In this document: piece by piece, positions 16,706 to 26,101 of the stretch
Layout: the number at the start of each line of letters is the position of its first letter
How positions within the stretch are numbered: position 1 is the first letter of the stretch
Assembly (NCBI GenBank): GCA_023488685.1
Contig: JAMDDR010000356.1
Coordinates: forward strand, 1-53,561
DNA: 53,561 bases
DNA from: Chloroflexota bacterium
GTDB lineage: Bacteria > Chloroflexota > Anaerolineae > J036 > Brachytrichaceae
Reading direction: 5' to 3'
The notes under the pieces: model-generated
Databases searched by the model: none
Told to the model about the DNA's origin: nothing
The model's input: the letters and a program-made list of their open reading frames with translations, nothing else
Made by a program: the position numbers and the translations under genes

Positions 16706-17605
16706 ATGATAATAGCGCGCATGGCTAAACAACGATGGCAAGCAGTGAGTGGCCCGAGTACAGTATTCGCCATTGCGCCAGCCGGCCGTGGTCAATGGCT
16801 GCTGGGCAGCAATGAAGGTGTATGGCAGTACGCGGATGGCTCTTGCACGATTGTGTCTGAGGCGCTGCGTCCCGCAGCGATCACAGCGGTAGCGGCGTCG
16901 CCAACGTATCCTCATCATCCGGTGGCATTGGTTGGTGCAGCCGACGGCATCGCGCGTTCACCGGATCAAGGAGCTACCTGGGTCGGAGCAACCATGCCAC
17001 AACGGTCGCAAATATCACAGATCGTGATGTCGCCCGCGTTCGAGGTGGATGGCGTAGCATTTGCGGCTACGTTACAGGACGGGGTGTTGTGTACCGCGGA
17101 TTATGGTGAAAACTGGAAAGCCTGGAACTTTGGTCTTCTCGACATGGAGACACTGTCGCTGGCTGTGTCGCCAAACCACGCTCAAGATGAGACAGTCATT
17201 GCCGCTACGGTGCATGGCGTGTTTCGCAGTACGAATGGAGGGCACGCCTGGCGGGCATTAGCGCTCCCGGCGGAAGTGTTGCCCCTTGCCGGGCTGGCAT
17301 TCTCAACCGGTATGCTTGTCGCTGGCAGCGAGTCGCAAGGCGTATTCTATTCGCCCGATCTCGGCGCCACATGGGGTAGGCGCCCCACCTTCAAATCCGG
17401 GCAGATCAATGCGGTAGCGGCTTCACCCGACGGCAAGGTATTGGCGATCGCCACGCCGACGGTCGTTGCCGCCTCCACGGATCAAGGCGCGACATGGAAT
17501 CGATCCGAGGGGCATGTCCCGCGCGGCATCATCAGCCTTGTTGTTGATGGCAGTGGCACCCTCATGTGTGGGACACAGGAGGAAGGATTGTGGGCTTACG
17601 CATAA
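16706..17605 (+). CDS. BNR/Asp-box beta-propeller protein
   Basis: About 299 residues built of repeats, each ending in an Asp-box (S-x-D-x-G-x-T-W). I count at least five: SPDQGATW, TADYGENW, STNGGHAW, SPDLGATW and STDQGATW. This is a six- or seven-bladed propeller of the sortilin/YCF48-like class, with no catalytic residues to point to an enzyme. No signal peptide is seen, so it may be cytoplasmic. I start at ATG 16706, which has GGGGGAG just upstream. It is divergent from the oxidase operon and shares its regulatory region. Confidence 0.8.
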   Translation: MIIARMAKQRWQAVSGPSTVFAIAPAGRGQWLLGSNEGVWQYADGSCTIVSEALRPAAITAVAASPTYPHHPVALVGAADGIARSPDQGATWVGATMPQRSQISQIVMSPAFEVDGVAFAATLQDGVLCTADYGENWKAWNFGLLDMETLSLAVSPNHAQDETVIAATVHGVFRSTNGGHAWRALALPAEVLPLAGLAFSTGMLVAGSESQGVFYSPDLGATWGRRPTFKSGQINAVAASPDGKVLAIATPTVVAASTDQGATWNRSEGHVPRGIISLVVDGSGTLMCGTQEEGLWAYA

Positions 17606-17616
17606 TACCAGGACCA

Positions 17617-17659
17617 TTCGAGGCTGAGAGGTACGTTTATCGTGCCTCTCAGCCTCGAA
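17617..17659. terminator. 15-bp hairpin between convergent genes
   Basis: Arms 17617-17631 and 17645-17659 pair perfectly (TTCGAGGCTGAGAGG with its complement) around a 13-base loop. It begins 11 bases after the BNR gene stop. No T run follows, so terminator function is inferred. The rest of the 182-bp gap to the PhyH gene shows no gene. Confidence 0.6.
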
Positions 17660-17787
17660 CGGGTTCAAGCATTGTATTTAGCTCAAATCCGTCACCGGGG
17701 CTGGCCCGAATCAGCCGATATGCCACCAGGAGGTACCTACGGAGGTGAAGCCACCCGCGGATTTGTCCTGGTGCTACGAACATGTTC

Positions 17788-18633
17788 TTACTCCGAGGCA
17801 GGTGTGTTTATAGGGGTGACACTCTGATATTCGAGCACAGGTGTCCCGTCGCGCTCAACCCAGGCGCCACATTTGTCACCGCCTTCGCTTTCAGCAAACT
17901 CCAGGGTGGTGCCATCCATGCGCACAACAGGGTGATACCATTTGTGGACCTGACGTGCGTCGCCTTCGATGTAATGACCGATGAGTGCACGGCGGAAACG
18001 GTCGCCGGTGCGATTTGGCAGACTGCCGTGAACCACGGAGCCATTGAAAAACAAGCAATCGCCAGGTTCCATGATGATAGGCAACACCGGCGTTCCTTCG
18101 GGAATGGATACCGTCACGTCCGTAAAACTCTGGGTCGTGTCTGCTTTGACCGCGCACAGGATGGGCCATTGATGACTTCCTGGAACAACTTGAAGGCAGC
18201 CGTTCATTTCGTCGCAGGGATCGATCGCCATCCAGGCGGCGAGGCATGTGCCCGGTTGTGCGCGCAGATAATATTGATCCTGATGCAGTGCCTGCCCACG
18301 CGCTCGCGGTGGTTTAAAGTAGAACATGGTTTGCACGGCAAGCGGCTCCCGGCCGAGCAGTGTCGTCATCACGTCATTCAGTCGTTTGTCCACCATCCAC
18401 TGCAGGCTGATCTCGTCCCAGCGGTGCATGTGGATCATACGCGGATAACGCTTGAGGGGGTCGTTGCTGGTTGGATCGACACCGTCAAAGTCGCCAGGAT
18501 AGCTGCCTTGTGCTCGAAGCTGCATGTAGTGTCGTTTGTATGATTCCACTTCGAGCGGGGTGAACAGGTGCTTTACCAATAGGTAACCATTATCGTCAAA
18601 AAACAATTTCTGTTCTATACTAGTCAAACCCAT
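17788..18633 (-). CDS. Phytanoyl-CoA dioxygenase (PhyH) family oxygenase
   Basis: A 281-residue Fe(II)/2-oxoglutarate dioxygenase. The iron triad is visible: HQD (His117, Asp119) and a distal His202 in SVVHGSLPNRTG, followed by an Arg that would bind 2-oxoglutarate. PhyH proteins hydroxylate many small molecules in bacteria, so the substrate cannot be named. GGAGGG precedes the ATG. It is divergent from the rhamnose-mutarotase-like gene, and the two may share a sugar- or metabolite-linked role. Confidence 0.88.
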   Translation of the reverse strand: MGLTSIEQKLFFDDNGYLLVKHLFTPLEVESYKRHYMQLRAQGSYPGDFDGVDPTSNDPLKRYPRMIHMHRWDEISLQWMVDKRLNDVMTTLLGREPLAVQTMFYFKPPRARGQALHQDQYYLRAQPGTCLAAWMAIDPCDEMNGCLQVVPGSHQWPILCAVKADTTQSFTDVTVSIPEGTPVLPIIMEPGDCLFFNGSVVHGSLPNRTGDRFRRALIGHYIEGDARQVHKWYHPVVRMDGTTLEFAESEGGDKCGAWVERDGTPVLEYQSVTPINTPASE

Positions 18634-18785
18634 CGAACCTTCCCTCCGATGAACACAGTGAATACAGAATTACCCATTACACATGAATAAACCCGGTATC
18701 AATGCTACTACAAGAAAAGCGAGATTCCATGAACGGCTGCAAGTCGTTAGTAGAGTGATCTAAGCCTGGCATGTGGAGGATACTG

Positions 18786-19109
18786 ATGATGCGTATCGGC
18801 TCCGTGATCAAACTCAAGCCTGAAGCTGTGCTAGCCTATAAACAATTACACGCTCATGCCTGGAAGCAAGTTCTCGCGAAAATTACGGAATGTAATATAC
18901 ATAATTATTCGATATACATCTATGGAGATACTCTATTTTCCTACTATGAGTACATAGGTGCGGACTATGCCGGTGATATGGCTAAAATGGGCGAGGACGA
19001 AGTTACCCGGGCGTGGTGGAGTATCTGTAAACCGCTTCAAAGTCCGGTGGATGAGATAGAAACAGGGGAATGGTGGCATACAATCGAAGAAGTGTTTCAC
19101 CTGGATTAA
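18786..19109 (+). CDS. L-rhamnose mutarotase-like protein (RhaM/DUF718 family)
   Basis: A 107-residue alpha+beta protein. It begins MMRIGSVIKLKPEAV and has the family's His-containing helix LHAHAWKQV, the NYSIYIYGDTLFSYYEY strand pair and a late Trp pair. RhaM enzymes interconvert alpha and beta anomers of L-rhamnose. TGGAGG lies six bases before ATG 18786. Its codon use is clearly more AT-rich than neighbouring genes, suggesting recent transfer. No other rhamnose genes are nearby, so the natural sugar may differ. Confidence 0.82.
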   Translation: MMRIGSVIKLKPEAVLAYKQLHAHAWKQVLAKITECNIHNYSIYIYGDTLFSYYEYIGADYAGDMAKMGEDEVTRAWWSICKPLQSPVDEIETGEWWHTIEEVFHLD

Positions 19110-19405
19110 ATCAAACCAACCGTGTTTTTGAAGTTGCGTAACACATAGTTAAGGTTAAAATAAGTAAGGTAGAACGATCAGTGGCACTCTCCAACAGCCC
19201 GCCTTTGGTTCAGCGGCTTGTGATGCACGCGTCGCAACTCACGGGGAAAGGCAATGAATACACTAACGTGTGCTAGTTTACTTACGAACTCGTCGCTCGT
19301 GCTCTTGACCCGGATGCACAAGTGCAAAGCTAGTCGTAATTGCGAGGTATCTTTACATGATCTCGCAAGCAACATCTTATGGTCAGCCCAGTAGCATATT
19401 CTACG
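19110..19405. other. 296-bp intergenic region, AT-rich at its left end
   Basis: No gene, repeat or strong promoter is recognisable. The first 60 bases are AT-rich and resemble the rhaM-like gene in composition; the remainder is of average composition. The start of the following unknown gene could lie as early as 19379. Confidence 0.4.
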
Positions 19406-19888
19406 ATGGCAAACGGTCACTTCATCTATCAGTATAGCCTGCGCAGGCTGTTTGGGTTGACGGAGGAAATGGTGGATGCCTTGGGGCCCCCAGACGTCGC
19501 ACCCAGTCACGACACAGCGGTTGGAGCTGCACAATACTCGCTTGCTCGGGTTGAAGAATGGATTGATACGAATATCGACAGGGTTTCACGAGTGTGGGCT
19601 ACGTATGAGGTCCCGGAGGACTGCGTAGAGAAGCATCACGAGACGATGCAGTGGGTGGATAGTGTGCCGATCGAGTCGCTCTCTGCGTCCTGGGAAGTGT
19701 GGTTGGATGCGCGCGCATCATGGTCGCAATTGACGTTTGATCGCAAAATTTCGTTTATACGTCATAACCTGACCAATTACTATGTGCTGGTCAAGCAACT
19801 GGACGAGCGTTCGGCTTGTTGTAATGCCTATGTGGCGCTGCGCAAGCGTGTAGACAACACCATCCGTGAATGGTTGCTGCAGCCGTGA
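19406..19888 (+). CDS. Uncharacterised protein, about 160 residues
   Basis: I do not recognise a named family. The N-terminal 50 residues have the pattern LTEEMVDALGPPDVA then YSLARVEEWID. It resembles a short unnamed motif (T-x-x-M, LG-x-PD, Y-x-x-x-RVE) seen at the front of assorted uncharacterised bacterial proteins. The rest is alpha-helical, rich in Trp, Glu and Asp, with paired cysteines near the end (SACCNAY). No signal peptide or membrane helix is seen. An earlier ATG at 19379 adds nine residues; neither start has a clear ribosome binding site. The open frame and composition support a real gene. Confidence 0.55.
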   Translation: MANGHFIYQYSLRRLFGLTEEMVDALGPPDVAPSHDTAVGAAQYSLARVEEWIDTNIDRVSRVWATYEVPEDCVEKHHETMQWVDSVPIESLSASWEVWLDARASWSQLTFDRKISFIRHNLTNYYVLVKQLDERSACCNAYVALRKRVDNTIREWLLQP

Positions 19889-19908
19889 GGACCGTGAGGA
19901 AAGGCTGA

Positions 19909-22056
19909 TCAGGACCTGCCGGGGGTGTCACGCCGTTCAGTGGCACTTGCAGGTTGCTCTGCACAACCATTTCGGTGTCGATCGAGTATCTGAAACACCT
20001 GGGCGGCGTTTATGATGCCTTCGTTGCGGATGTCAGCATCTGCCGGGTATACGATGAAAGCATCGGTCTGCTGCCCGCCCAAGCCCCCATGTACTCCAAT
20101 GAGTTCCTCAAATGAGGCCACTGTGCCGTCTGGGTACAACGTGCTGTTGAGGATCAAGTCACCTGCATTGCCGAACTCAGCGATTCGAAGAAGCTGAGTG
20201 GCGCGTATGTCTGCACTGCTGTAAGGACTGAGCGGGTCGGTTCCTGTAATCGTACCCGTACTGAGATTGCGCGCGCCGTATTTCCCCAGCATGACCACAT
20301 TGCCGTCATCGTCATACCCAATCACGAATCCGATCCCGTCGTGCATCACAAGTCCGCGTACCAGCTCAGGATGGCGGCTCTCAATCTCACCAAGCGCTAC
20401 TTTATCAGGTGAAAAATCGAAGTACAAGTGTGCCAGGTTGCCTGACACACACACGACGATGCGAGAGCTTGACGGTGTGTGCACAAGTGCCGCATGTTCA
20501 TCTGGCGGAAGGGTTTGGCGTTCCAGCGTGCGTGCAGCTTGCCGCATGACGGCGCGGCGGAAACGCATGTTGGGTTGCACGGCAAGCTGCCTGTCGGCAG
20601 CATGAAGTTCGCTGATCAAGGCGCTCGTGTACGTCATCTTGTCCCCTTCGGGATAAGCCTGTTCCACAGGGGTATTCCGATTGGTAAGGGTATCGACGAG
20701 ATCACGCAAGCTGATCCGATATCGCTGTTTGAACGTCGCACCGAAGGATTGGCCATGATCGGACAAGACGTACAGGTTATAAGGATGCGGCGCGAGCCGT
20801 CTTAAAGTCTGTGTGATATGGCGCAACTGCTTGTCCAACCCCCTGAGCGTGCGCAGCGCATCGATCGAGTCTGGGCCGGCATGGTGTGCCACCTGGTCGT
20901 AACCCATGAAAGTTGTGTAGATGATGGGCACGCCACGGATGATGTCAAGCATCACCACATATGCGGACAAATCGCGAAGGAATATATTGGTCAACATGCG
21001 CAGAAAAATCTGCCCGGTGAATAGCCTGTCCAACCTGGGGCGCTCGTTGCGAACTTGCTGGCGCAGTGACTCTGCAATTTCCGCCAGCATGTCACCGAGG
21101 GTGCTCGCGAGCGTGCGGGTGAAGGTGTAAGGGTTGAACCAAAACGAGCTGAGATCATCCAGGGCGCGGATGGTGGGAACTCTGCTCTGCCCGGCCAGGG
21201 TACTGAGTGTCAGTAGCGACTTGGCTGCGTCACCATTGATGAGGTTGTTGATGGATGAGCCACCACGGAGTAGACCTGCGCCGGTGCTAACCATGTTATT
21301 GATGAGGTTTGCGTCGCCCGGATGGTTGGACACGATCATGCGCTGCAGATGTTTGTCGTACCAACGGAATGCTGGGATATTGTCATTATTGCCGTATAAG
21401 ATGCCGGCCTGGCATGCTGATGTCTGCGACGGCAGACCGCAATCAAACGTGACGCACTCGTATGACCCACCGCTGAGCATGGCTTTCATGGTCGGCATAT
21501 AACCATGCTGTACGGCGTAGCGCAATCGCTGCGAGGAGAGGCCATCGATTTGTACGATCACCATCCCACAAGGCCCGGTTTGTGCCTTCAATACCTGCCG
21601 GATACCGCGGTGTCTGGCCAGTACGTGAGCGACGAATTGGTAGAAGGCATACTCGTCGTCCAGCGCGATCAGGGCGGTGAGTACCGTGCTGATCAGGGCC
21701 ATCAGCAACGCCGCCCACACGGCATTCGGGAAAAATGGCTCAATGTCAAAACCTGCCAACCGTGAAGCTGCCAGCCGCAGTGTGACACTATTCACCACGA
21801 CGGCGCTTAATCCGATAGTGATGATATTCAACGGCAAGCGCAACATGGTGATAAGAGGCTGGATCAGTATATTGATGGCACTGAGTGCAAGGGCCATCAG
21901 CACGGCTGATAAGATGATGGCGGGTGAGCGCTGCGGGAACTCTAGCAGAACGCCGGGGAAACGGGTGGCCAGGTACAACAGGGCGACTGTCTCGATCAGC
22001 CAAATGACAACGAAGCGCAACGCAAGCCGTAAGAATACTGCGACGGAGGGTTTCAC
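19909..22056 (-). CDS. Holin-IV-like membrane domain fused to a phosphodiesterase/alkaline phosphatase domain
   Basis: A 715-residue fusion. Residues 1-135 hold four membrane helices like the YvlD/phage holin family IV (LIQPLITMLRLPLNIITIGL is characteristic). From about 155 there is an alkaline phosphatase superfamily domain: VIVQIDGLSSQRLRYA (metal Asp), the nucleophile region LPSQTSACQAG, YDQVAHHAGPDS, and VLSDHGQSFGAT. Such domains cleave phosphodiesters or phosphoglycerol-type head groups at the cell surface. The start is GTG and has no ribosome binding site; a heptad palindrome lies just upstream. Confidence 0.85.
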   Translation of the reverse strand: MKPSVAVFLRLALRFVVIWLIETVALLYLATRFPGVLLEFPQRSPAIILSAVLMALALSAINILIQPLITMLRLPLNIITIGLSAVVVNSVTLRLAASRLAGFDIEPFFPNAVWAALLMALISTVLTALIALDDEYAFYQFVAHVLARHRGIRQVLKAQTGPCGMVIVQIDGLSSQRLRYAVQHGYMPTMKAMLSGGSYECVTFDCGLPSQTSACQAGILYGNNDNIPAFRWYDKHLQRMIVSNHPGDANLINNMVSTGAGLLRGGSSINNLINGDAAKSLLTLSTLAGQSRVPTIRALDDLSSFWFNPYTFTRTLASTLGDMLAEIAESLRQQVRNERPRLDRLFTGQIFLRMLTNIFLRDLSAYVVMLDIIRGVPIIYTTFMGYDQVAHHAGPDSIDALRTLRGLDKQLRHITQTLRRLAPHPYNLYVLSDHGQSFGATFKQRYRISLRDLVDTLTNRNTPVEQAYPEGDKMTYTSALISELHAADRQLAVQPNMRFRRAVMRQAARTLERQTLPPDEHAALVHTPSSSRIVVCVSGNLAHLYFDFSPDKVALGEIESRHPELVRGLVMHDGIGFVIGYDDDGNVVMLGKYGARNLSTGTITGTDPLSPYSSADIRATQLLRIAEFGNAGDLILNSTLYPDGTVASFEELIGVHGGLGGQQTDAFIVYPADADIRNEGIINAAQVFQILDRHRNGCAEQPASATERRDTPGRS

Positions 22057-22068
22057 GGGAAGAGAGTT

Positions 22069-22126
22069 CCGAGTATCGAGTACTGAGTGACCAACCAGTG
22101 ACCAATCACTCAGTACTCGGTATTCG
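22069..22126. repeat. Heptad-periodic inverted repeat before the phosphodiesterase gene
   Basis: Arms 22070-22090 and 22106-22126 are three seven-base units each (CGAGTAT, CGAGTAC, TGAGTGA and their complements). They pair with two mismatches, the inner 14 bases being perfect. The 15-base loop contains further related heptads. It occupies 58 of the 80 bases between the aldo/keto reductase stop and the GTG start of the next gene. Confidence 0.82.
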
Positions 22127-22136
22127 CTACTATGCC

Positions 22137-23108
22137 TTACCAGGCGTACGCTTCTGGTGCTGCACCGCCAGGACCCGGCCAGATCTCGTCCAGTTTCTGC
22201 AGTTGTTCGGATGAGAACTTGATCTCCAGCGCCTGCAGGCAGCCGTTGAGTTGATCCATCGTGCGCGGGCCAATGATGGGTGCCGTCACAACCGGGTTAT
22301 GCAACAGCCATGCGAGCGCGACATCCGCCGGCTGTTCATTGATATCGCGACAGAAGCTTTCGTAAGCTTCGAGTTTGGCGCGATTTTTCTCGATCGCTTT
22401 CTGCATGTTCTCATTAGCGCGTCGCCCTTCCGTCGCCTTCTGCAGAGCACCGCCGAGCAATCCGCCTGCCAGTGGGCTCCACGGGATGATGCCAACGCCG
22501 AGTGCCTTGCATGCAGGTATCACCTCAAGTTCGATCATGCGCGCATTCAGGTTATACAGACTCTGCTCGGATACGAGGCCTATGAAATTGCGGTGCATGG
22601 CGATGTAATTGGCCTGGGTGATGTGCCAGCCCGCAAAGTTGCTGCTGCCGGCGTAGATAATCTTACCCTCGCGTACGAGCTGCTCCATCGCCTGCCAGAT
22701 CTCTTCCCAGGGTGTCTCGCGGTCGATATGATGCATCTGGTATAGATCGATGTGATCTGTCTTAAGTCTTCGCAGGCTTGCCTCGCAAGCTTGTTTGATA
22801 TGGAGCGCAGAGAGACCGCGCCCGTTCGGCCATTCGGACATCTTGTTGTAGCACTTGGTCGCCAACACAACCTTTTCGCGACGGGCACCACCTTGCGCGA
22901 ACCAGCGTCCGATGATCTGCTCGGTGATGCCTTCGCCCTGCTTCCAACCGTATACATCGGCTGTATCGTAGAAGTTAAAGCCGAGGTCAAGTGCCTTGTC
23001 CATGATGGCAAAGCTGTCTTGCTCGCTGGTGAGTGGCCCAAAATTCATCGTTCCCAAACACAACCGGCTTACTTTCAATCCGGTACGACCCAATCGTGTG
23101 TACTCCAT
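22137..23108 (-). CDS. Aldo/keto reductase
   Basis: A 323-residue TIM-barrel oxidoreductase. It begins MEYTRLGRTGLKVSRLCLGT and has the catalytic Asp/Tyr in FYDTADVYG, the Lys in VLATKCYN, the His in YQMHHID, and a C-terminal NADPH-binding Arg/Glu region. It resembles the YajO/YhdN-type group that reduces aldehydes with NADPH. Residues 1-19 of a longer frame from 23165 look non-coding, so I start at 23108. It lies on the same strand between the serpin and the phosphodiesterase. Confidence 0.93.
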   Translation of the reverse strand: MEYTRLGRTGLKVSRLCLGTMNFGPLTSEQDSFAIMDKALDLGFNFYDTADVYGWKQGEGITEQIIGRWFAQGGARREKVVLATKCYNKMSEWPNGRGLSALHIKQACEASLRRLKTDHIDLYQMHHIDRETPWEEIWQAMEQLVREGKIIYAGSSNFAGWHITQANYIAMHRNFIGLVSEQSLYNLNARMIELEVIPACKALGVGIIPWSPLAGGLLGGALQKATEGRRANENMQKAIEKNRAKLEAYESFCRDINEQPADVALAWLLHNPVVTAPIIGPRTMDQLNGCLQALEIKFSSEQLQKLDEIWPGPGGAAPEAYAW

Positions 23109-23261
23109 GATGAAGAGAATCCTCCGCAGATTTGTGAAGATGCCCCTGTGATTCAGGGTTGACACGCTGATTGTAGCTTAACGCCCGGCCCGTCCTTTGC
23201 GAAAAGCCGTTTTGCAGCGCGCCAGCGGATGCCCTGCAAGATGGTCTGGTGGTGCATCTAC

Positions 23262-24674
23262 CTATGGTTGCGTAATTGAGCCCATGAACAAAACCATACC
23301 GGTGCTATTGTCGCGGATTGCGAAGAAGAATGGCCGATCTACTGTCATGGTGAAACGTTGCGGCGACTCCTGCAGCGCCGTGGTGCCGACGCCGACTGAC
23401 GTGACAGCCGCAGCCTCCGTGCCTTCTTCGTTCACTTCGACGAATGTCTTGTGCTTCACTTCGCTGATGTATAGGTTTTCGTCTGCCGAATTACGCATGG
23501 CGCTAAAGTCGGCTTGTTGTGGGTCAAATGCGGCAGACATGCCCAAGGCTTGCAGTGCTTCGTTCAGGTTGACCTGATATTCCAGTTTGAAGCGCGGCAG
23601 CTTCACGTCGCCTTCAGCCTGGTTGAATTGTCCCATCCACGTGTTCCAATTCGCTGCGCTCAAACTCTGATGAAACTCGGCCAGGGTTGATCCTTCATCC
23701 GGCAGGAAGACGTACATGCTGATGCGGCCGGCGGCAGCGCTCTCCGTGCCTTCGCCATACGGCAGGCTCACTGCCTGGAAATTCGGGCCTTTGAGATATT
23801 GATACTGGCCGGACTGAGACATCAGCGGTACCTGCTGCTGGCTGCCATCGAGCAGGTGGAATGGCTGATCCTGCGTCTTGGCCTTGTCAAATTCCTTTGT
23901 CCACGTCCCCTTAAAGTAAATGGCATTGATCAGGTACAGCACCATTTCGGGCGGGATTTGATCGACAATCTGCTGGATCTTGCCGTTCGTGTTTTTGTTG
24001 ACCCAATCGTTGATGGCTGTGGCGGCATTGGGATCGCTGAAGTTCAACTCGGACACCTCAGCTCGGAAGTACAGCTCATTACGCTGTAGGAAGTCTGGGT
24101 TGAATGTTATGCCCTGCCGGACCCACAACGAGTTGGCGATGTTGAGTTGTACTTTGGGGTCTGGATTCTCCAGGCTGGCTTTGAGCGCTGCGTAAGCCTC
24201 ATTGACTTCCTGCAAGGTCATGTCCTGCAACTCCAGCGCCTGTGCCATGGCCTGTTGTGTTTCGCCGTTCGCGCCATTGTAGGTCATTGCCAGCGCAATC
24301 GCCACGCTGGCCGGCGAGATGAATAAGTTGCTGCCGGTATTTTGCTTAAGCACCTCATTGTAAAGTTTGAGGCCAAAGCGTACGTTCGCGGCGGAGAGAT
24401 TGTTTCTGATCATGTCATCAGACGCCTGTGCAACGCCAGGGTTCTTACTATCAGTTGGAATCGCCGTGGGCTTATCTTCCGGCGCAGGTATCGAAGTGGA
24501 TGTGGGTAGAGCGTCTTGTTCTTGCGGTGTTGCTGATGCTTCAGGTTGGGTGACTGTTGGCGATGAGTCGCTGTGTGGCGTAGTGGTATTGGCTGGCCCG
24601 GCTGGTGTAGCCGGAATGCCACAGCTTGATAATGCGAGCACCAGTGCACAGATAAACGGAATTGTTGTTCTCAT
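23262..24674 (-). CDS. Serpin-family protease inhibitor, lipoprotein
   Basis: A 470-residue serpin anchored by a lipobox (LSSC, Cys18) and a Thr/Pro/Ser linker to about residue 85. The serpin core follows: NLFISPASVAIALAMTYNGA, NAIYFKGTW and the C-terminal RPFFFAIRDNSTGMVLFMG. The hinge EEGTEAAAVT (416-425) has the small residues needed for loop insertion, so it should be inhibitory. By spacing from Gly418 the reactive bond is Thr432-Ala433, which suggests elastase- or subtilisin-like targets. AGGAGGG precedes the ATG. It is downstream of gap, beyond a strong hairpin. Confidence 0.94.
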   Translation of the reverse strand: MRTTIPFICALVLALSSCGIPATPAGPANTTTPHSDSSPTVTQPEASATPQEQDALPTSTSIPAPEDKPTAIPTDSKNPGVAQASDDMIRNNLSAANVRFGLKLYNEVLKQNTGSNLFISPASVAIALAMTYNGANGETQQAMAQALELQDMTLQEVNEAYAALKASLENPDPKVQLNIANSLWVRQGITFNPDFLQRNELYFRAEVSELNFSDPNAATAINDWVNKNTNGKIQQIVDQIPPEMVLYLINAIYFKGTWTKEFDKAKTQDQPFHLLDGSQQQVPLMSQSGQYQYLKGPNFQAVSLPYGEGTESAAAGRISMYVFLPDEGSTLAEFHQSLSAANWNTWMGQFNQAEGDVKLPRFKLEYQVNLNEALQALGMSAAFDPQQADFSAMRNSADENLYISEVKHKTFVEVNEEGTEAAAVTSVGVGTTALQESPQRFTMTVDRPFFFAIRDNSTGMVLFMGSITQP

Positions 24675-24690
24675 CCAGGTTATTCCCTCC

Positions 24691-24710
24691 TGGCGGAGTC
24701 TGCTCCGCCA
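24691..24710 (-). promoter_or_regulatory. Hairpin abutting the serpin ribosome binding site
   Basis: TGGCGGAG (24691-24698) and CTCCGCCA (24703-24710) form a perfect eight-base-pair stem with a four-base loop. On the minus strand it is directly followed by the serpin AGGAGGG. The 3' arm contains CTCC, which could alternatively pair with that site, so a translational control role is possible but unproven. Confidence 0.4.
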
Positions 24711-24767
24711 ATATAAAGGCTACCATAGACAAGACGTAACTCCTAGCGGAATCGTTCCTTTTTGGGG

Positions 24768-24795
24768 GACGTTCACAGACAGACGTTCACAGACA
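24768..24795. repeat. Two exact tandem copies of a 14-base unit
   Basis: GACGTTCACAGACA occurs twice without a gap (24768-24781 and 24782-24795), in the gap-serpin intergenic region between two hairpins. Fourteen is twice the seven-base period seen in the palindromic elements elsewhere, though the sequence differs. Confidence 0.75.
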
Positions 24796-24806
24796 ATAGT
24801 GGAAAT

Positions 24807-24856
24807 GAGGAACCCCGAAATTGGCGCGATGTACCGCGCCAATTTCGGGGTTCCTC
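24807..24856 (-). terminator. Perfect 22-bp hairpin downstream of gap
   Basis: Arms 24807-24828 and 24835-24856 are exact complements around a six-base loop (ATGTAC). On the minus strand the hairpin begins 23 bases past the gap stop. It probably ends the gap transcript. Only a weak T stretch follows. Confidence 0.75.
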
Positions 24857-24879
24857 CGACCTTTGTACTCAAAATTGAA

Positions 24880-25941
<1,062 letters not shown>

Positions 25942-26065
25942 CTAAACGCGAATAGCTGAATTGCTGATAGATGTGCCGTAGCTCGTCCAGCGCGCTCACC
26001 TGGTCAGGATGGCGTGCGCAGCTTAAACACACCGATATCTTCCTTCTTTACGTCGCGCCCACGCA

Positions 26066-26092
26066 ATTGTAGTCATTATTACGATTCGTCAA
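26066..26092 (-). promoter_or_regulatory. Possible gap promoter
   Basis: On the minus strand TTGACG (26092 to 26087) and TACAAT (26071 to 26066) are good hexamers but only 15 bases apart. They would give a leader of about 165 bases before gap. The short spacing lowers confidence. It lies just past the yvcK stop. Confidence 0.3.
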
Positions 26093-26101
26093 AGTCACCC
26101 G

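Noticed and set aside
17642..17827. Short frame with a Gly/Pro-rich patch after the BNR gene
   Set aside because: It overlaps the hairpin arm and the 3' end of the PhyH gene; no ribosome binding site and no family.
17782..18543. A 253-codon frame on the + strand opposite the PhyH gene
   Set aside because: The minus-strand frame carries the full iron-binding triad; this one is a shadow.
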